From positions 62,001 to 126,000 of the forward strand of contig CAMJHQ010000005.1 in the NCBI GenBank assembly GCA_946405625.1: a stretch of DNA of 64,000 nucleotides, written 5' to 3'. A model generated the notes under the pieces. The model was not told the origin of the DNA. It worked only from the letters and a program-made list of their open reading frames with translations, and did no database searches. Position 1 is the first letter of the stretch; each line of letters begins with the position of its first letter. Both the position numbers and the translations under genes were made by a program. Positions 61,342 through 64,000 of the stretch are shown piece by piece. Source of the stretch: an uncultured Lachnospiraceae bacterium. Lineage in GTDB: Bacteria > Bacillota > Clostridia > Lachnospirales > Lachnospiraceae.

Positions 61342-62477
61342 CCCATTGCCTCCAATTTTTCCTGTTCCTGAACACTTGTCGGTTTAATCTGTCTTGAAAC
61401 CGAAAGCGCAATTCCTATTTCCAATAATAGGAATGTAAGTGATGAACCACCGTAGCTGATAAACGGCAGCGGCACACCTGTATTCGGAACAACGTTCGTT
61501 ACAACCGCCACATTGATCACGACCTGTATTCCGATATGTGATAAAACACCTATTACTATAAATGCACCGAATTTATCCGGCGCTCCTTCTGCTATAAATC
61601 TGAATCTCCAGAGCAGCATTACAAACACCGCAAGGAGTCCTACCGCACCGACGATACCCAGTTCTTCACATACAACAGAGAAGATCATATCATTCTGTGC
61701 AAAAGGTATATAACCCATTTTCTGAATACTCTGTCCAAGTCCTCTTCCGAACATTCCGCCCGAGCCTATCGCATACAGAGCCTGCATTGTCTGATATCCG
61801 TTTTCTGTTGTTTCCGGGTTCAGCCAGGCTTCTATTCTGGCACTTCTATATCCTTTCAAACTTATAAAAAGTATTACAGCCAGTATTCCGAGTATCACTA
61901 TCGGAACTATAAGTGTTGGTCTTGTAGTCGCTATAAACCACACGCACACTACTATTCCGGCACATATTATTGCTGTACTCAGGTTATCCTTAACGATAAG
62001 TCCGCAAACAATTGCCGGAATGATCATCAGGATTCCAAAACCTTTCAGGTTTTTCGTAAGCTCCGGATGATCCGAACACATCGCCGCCGAATAGATTATC
62101 AGCGTAAGTTTAGCTATCTCCGAAGGCTGAAATCCTATAGGTCCGATATAAATCCATCTCGTCGAGCCGTTAACCGAAGTTCCGACTATAAGAACGAGTA
62201 CAAGCAGTACAATCTGCAGGATAGCTATCAATAATGCAAATCTTTTGAATCTCTGATACCTGTATCTCGAAAGCAGATACATAAATACCAGACCGATAAG
62301 CATAAAGATAAACTGTCTTTTAAAATAGTAGGCACCGTCTCCGTATTCGATATTCGCCATATAACTGCTGGTGCTGTATATCATGACAAGTCCGAACAGT
62401 GCCAGAAATAGTGTGAGAAAAAGTGTCGGATAATCAAAATATGTTCCTTTTGAAAATTTAGGTTTCCGTACGGCCAC
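61338..62477 (-). CDS. ftsW: Peptidoglycan polymerase FtsW/SpoVE
   Basis: The 379-residue SEDS protein has about ten membrane helices, beginning TLFLTLFLALFGLVMIYSTSS. The conserved extracytoplasmic motifs include TSVNGSTRWIYIGPIGFQPSEIAKLTLI and YGGSSLTFLLLEIGIALSVSRQ. It polymerises lipid II with a partner class B PBP at the division site. It could be FtsW or the sporulation paralogue SpoVE; position beside murD and ftsQ favours FtsW. It follows murD by 4 bp. Confidence 0.9.
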   Translation of the reverse strand: MAVRKPKFSKGTYFDYPTLFLTLFLALFGLVMIYSTSSYMANIEYGDGAYYFKRQFIFMLIGLVFMYLLSRYRYQRFKRFALLIAILQIVLLVLVLIVGTSVNGSTRWIYIGPIGFQPSEIAKLTLIIYSAAMCSDHPELTKNLKGFGILMIIPAIVCGLIVKDNLSTAIICAGIVVCVWFIATTRPTLIVPIVILGILAVILFISLKGYRSARIEAWLNPETTENGYQTMQALYAIGSGGMFGRGLGQSIQKMGYIPFAQNDMIFSVVCEELGIVGAVGLLAVFVMLLWRFRFIAEGAPDKFGAFIVIGVLSHIGIQVVINVAVVTNVVPNTGVPLPFISYGGSSLTFLLLEIGIALSVSRQIKPTSVQEQEKLEAMG

Positions 62478-62481
62478 TATA

Positions 62482-63843
62482 TTATCCCTCTATCTCATTC
62501 ACATACTCCTTGAAGAGAGTTCCTCTTTCTTCATAACTCTTAAACATATCCCAGCTTGCACAAGCAGGCGAAAGAAGAACGTTGTCTCCGGGCTGAGCTT
62601 TCTCATAAGCCGTGATAACCGCATCCTTCAGAGAATCCACTCTGATGATGTCATTAAATCCGTGAGCCTCGGCACACTTGGTAATATCACCTGCTGTAGC
62701 TCCAATAAGGATAAGGTATCTTACCTTTCCGTCAAAAGCTTCTATCCATTCATCGTATGTTGATTTCTTATCATATCCACCCGCAATAAGTACGGTGGTT
62801 GTATCCATTGCCTGTATAGCCTTGATTGCGGCATCCGGATTAGTTCCCTTGGAATCGTTATAATACTTGACTCCGTTTAATTCTCTTACAAACTCAATCC
62901 TGTGTTCAACTCCCTGGAAGTTCTTTACAGTCTCTCTGATAGTATCAACCGGGATTCCCATATAAAATGTAATTCCTACAGCCGCAAGTACATTTTCCAG
63001 ATTATGAGTTCCGAGAATCTTGATGTCACTTACATCCATTACTTCTATGCTTTCTGAACCCTGTCTGATAACGATCTTTCCATTTGAAACAAAGACGCCC
63101 TCAGAAAGTTCCTCTATTCTGCTGAACCAAACCTTGTTAGTATTTTCTATTGACGCACATCTGACTTTAGTCTCAGGATCATCATAATTCAGGATTATAT
63201 AATCATTACTGTCCTGATTCTCAGCAATTCTAAGCTTAGCATTATAGTAATTATCGAGTGTATAATGTCTGTTCAGATGATCCGGAGTAAGATTCAGAAC
63301 TGCAGATACATGTGGTTTAAACTCATGTACGGTTTCCAGCTGGAAAGAACTGATCTCTGCAGCGATAAGTGTTTTATCATCTGTAGTATCCGCATATTTT
63401 GTATACGGAAGACCGATATTACCGACAACAAGAGTATTATCTGTATGAGCCTTGAAAATCTCACCCACCAGAGTCGTTGTTGTTGTTTTACCGTTTGTGC
63501 CTGTAATAGCTGCAATAGTTCCCTTTGTATAATAATACGCAAGTTCAATTTCTCCCCATACAGGAAGACCTGCAGCTTCAACCTTCTTTACAAATTCCGC
63601 ATCTGTCGGAATTCCCGGACTGATAACAAAAAGGTCACTCGACTTAATTGTCTCTTCTCTTAATTCTCCAAGCTCTATACTTATTCTGTCTTTCTCTTCA
63701 AATTCTCCAAGGACCTTATCTGTATCAAGTTCCTTGTTCTGATCAAAAAGGATAACGCTTGCACCATGTCTCAGAAGAAGTCCCATTGCTGAGATTCCGC
63801 TTTTTCCTGCGCCCGCTACTATTACTTTATTAATATCCATCAT
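62482..63843 (-). CDS. murD: UDP-N-acetylmuramoylalanine-D-glutamate ligase MurD
   Basis: MurD adds D-glutamate to UDP-MurNAc-L-Ala. The 453-residue protein has the N-terminal Rossmann KVIVAGAGKSGISAMGLLLRHGA, the ATP-binding AITGTNGKTTTTTLVGE, AEISSFQLETVHEFKP, the NLTPDHLNRH motif, and YYNDSKGTNPDAAIKA. Two adjacent ATG codons (63843, 63840) are possible starts, both after GGAG. It probably follows mraY, outside the window. Confidence 0.96.
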   Translation of the reverse strand: MMDINKVIVAGAGKSGISAMGLLLRHGASVILFDQNKELDTDKVLGEFEEKDRISIELGELREETIKSSDLFVISPGIPTDAEFVKKVEAAGLPVWGEIELAYYYTKGTIAAITGTNGKTTTTTLVGEIFKAHTDNTLVVGNIGLPYTKYADTTDDKTLIAAEISSFQLETVHEFKPHVSAVLNLTPDHLNRHYTLDNYYNAKLRIAENQDSNDYIILNYDDPETKVRCASIENTNKVWFSRIEELSEGVFVSNGKIVIRQGSESIEVMDVSDIKILGTHNLENVLAAVGITFYMGIPVDTIRETVKNFQGVEHRIEFVRELNGVKYYNDSKGTNPDAAIKAIQAMDTTTVLIAGGYDKKSTYDEWIEAFDGKVRYLILIGATAGDITKCAEAHGFNDIIRVDSLKDAVITAYEKAQPGDNVLLSPACASWDMFKSYEERGTLFKEYVNEIEG

Positions 63844-63900
63844 CAGTCTCCTATATTCTAACCTTACGATCCTGTCCGATATATCTTTTCACCTTGGAAA

Positions 63901-63943
63901 AGGAGGGTACCGGCACTGCATAATGATAATGCTGTGCCGGTAC
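63901..63943 (-). terminator. Terminator upstream of murD
   Basis: GTACCGGCAC (63907-63916) pairs with GTGCCGGTAC (63934-63943), and GCAT/ATGC extend the stem inward. On the minus strand CCTCCTTTTCC follows. It would end the transcript of the gene beyond the window edge and leave murD-ftsW-ftsQ to a separate or read-through promoter. Nothing else is visible in 63844-64000. Confidence 0.6.
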
Positions 63944-64000
63944 TATGAACAAGACACGAAAATGTGAGATAATCGCTACCAATCCGAGTCATCTTCATAT

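Overview
This window reads as a chromosomal segment of a low-GC Bacillota, most likely a Lachnospiraceae member (Butyrivibrio/Lachnospira/Eubacterium-like); the family call is inference from gene content. Support comes from FabK-type fatty-acid synthesis, a FtsZ/FtsW/MurD block, FtsX-type exporters with two-component systems, Gram-positive style Shine-Dalgarno sites (GGAGG) before nearly every gene, and single-membrane features (lipoboxes, membrane HtrA, YajC). No tRNA, rRNA, CRISPR array, phage or transposase gene is visible. Most genes lie on the minus strand.

Layout: 1-549 is the 5' part of an AraC-type regulator cut by the window edge. 1097-8092 is a minus-strand fatty-acid operon (acpP-accD-accA-fabK-fabD-fabG-fabF-fabZ-marR) whose promoter is flanked by two nearly identical 20-bp sites; an acyl-CoA synthetase gene diverges from it. 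10116-10260 is a tandem repeat ending in a long hairpin. 10350-16401 holds a DUF3592-like protein, exonuclease III, a membrane protein, a lipoprotein, YajC, Tgt and an HtrA protease. 16601-19737 (+) is a small-protein/ABC-2 exporter operon. 19743-23871 holds YigZ, NrdR, an ABC-F ATPase and a membrane protein. 23921-26767 is a two-component operon with a UBA-like membrane protein. 26968-31216 holds an RlmI-like methyltransferase, a MATE pump and an Lsa-type ABC-F protein whose leader carries a seven-codon ORF and an attenuator. 31521-38119 is a signalling operon in which a 1125-residue LacI-sensor/EAL/beta-repeat protein comes first, then a DUF2804 protein, a response regulator and a kinase. 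38326-41677 is a MacB/FtsX-type exporter. 42166-42801 (+) is a lipoprotein with its own promoter and terminator.

42967-46681 is a metal-linked block: a yybP-ykoY-type (Mn2+) riboswitch precedes DUF3137 and lemA, and a second promoter, a 32-codon leader ORF with three consecutive Asp codons and an intrinsic terminator precede mgtE. I regard this mgtE leader as the best candidate for an undescribed regulatory system. The large EAL fusion and the Lsa leader are the next best.

46784-53807 holds a zinc-ribbon protein, an EamA transporter, ThrH, RadA, a small conserved protein and ClpC. 53797-56720 is purM-purN-purD, which overlaps clpC. 56790-57054 is a cluster of structured intergenic elements. 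57068-59109 holds a thioesterase, a coiled-coil protein and a glycosyltransferase. 59250-63843 is a reduced division/cell-wall cluster (murD-ftsW-ftsQ-ftsZ). Motif positions and spacings were read by eye; no database search was run.
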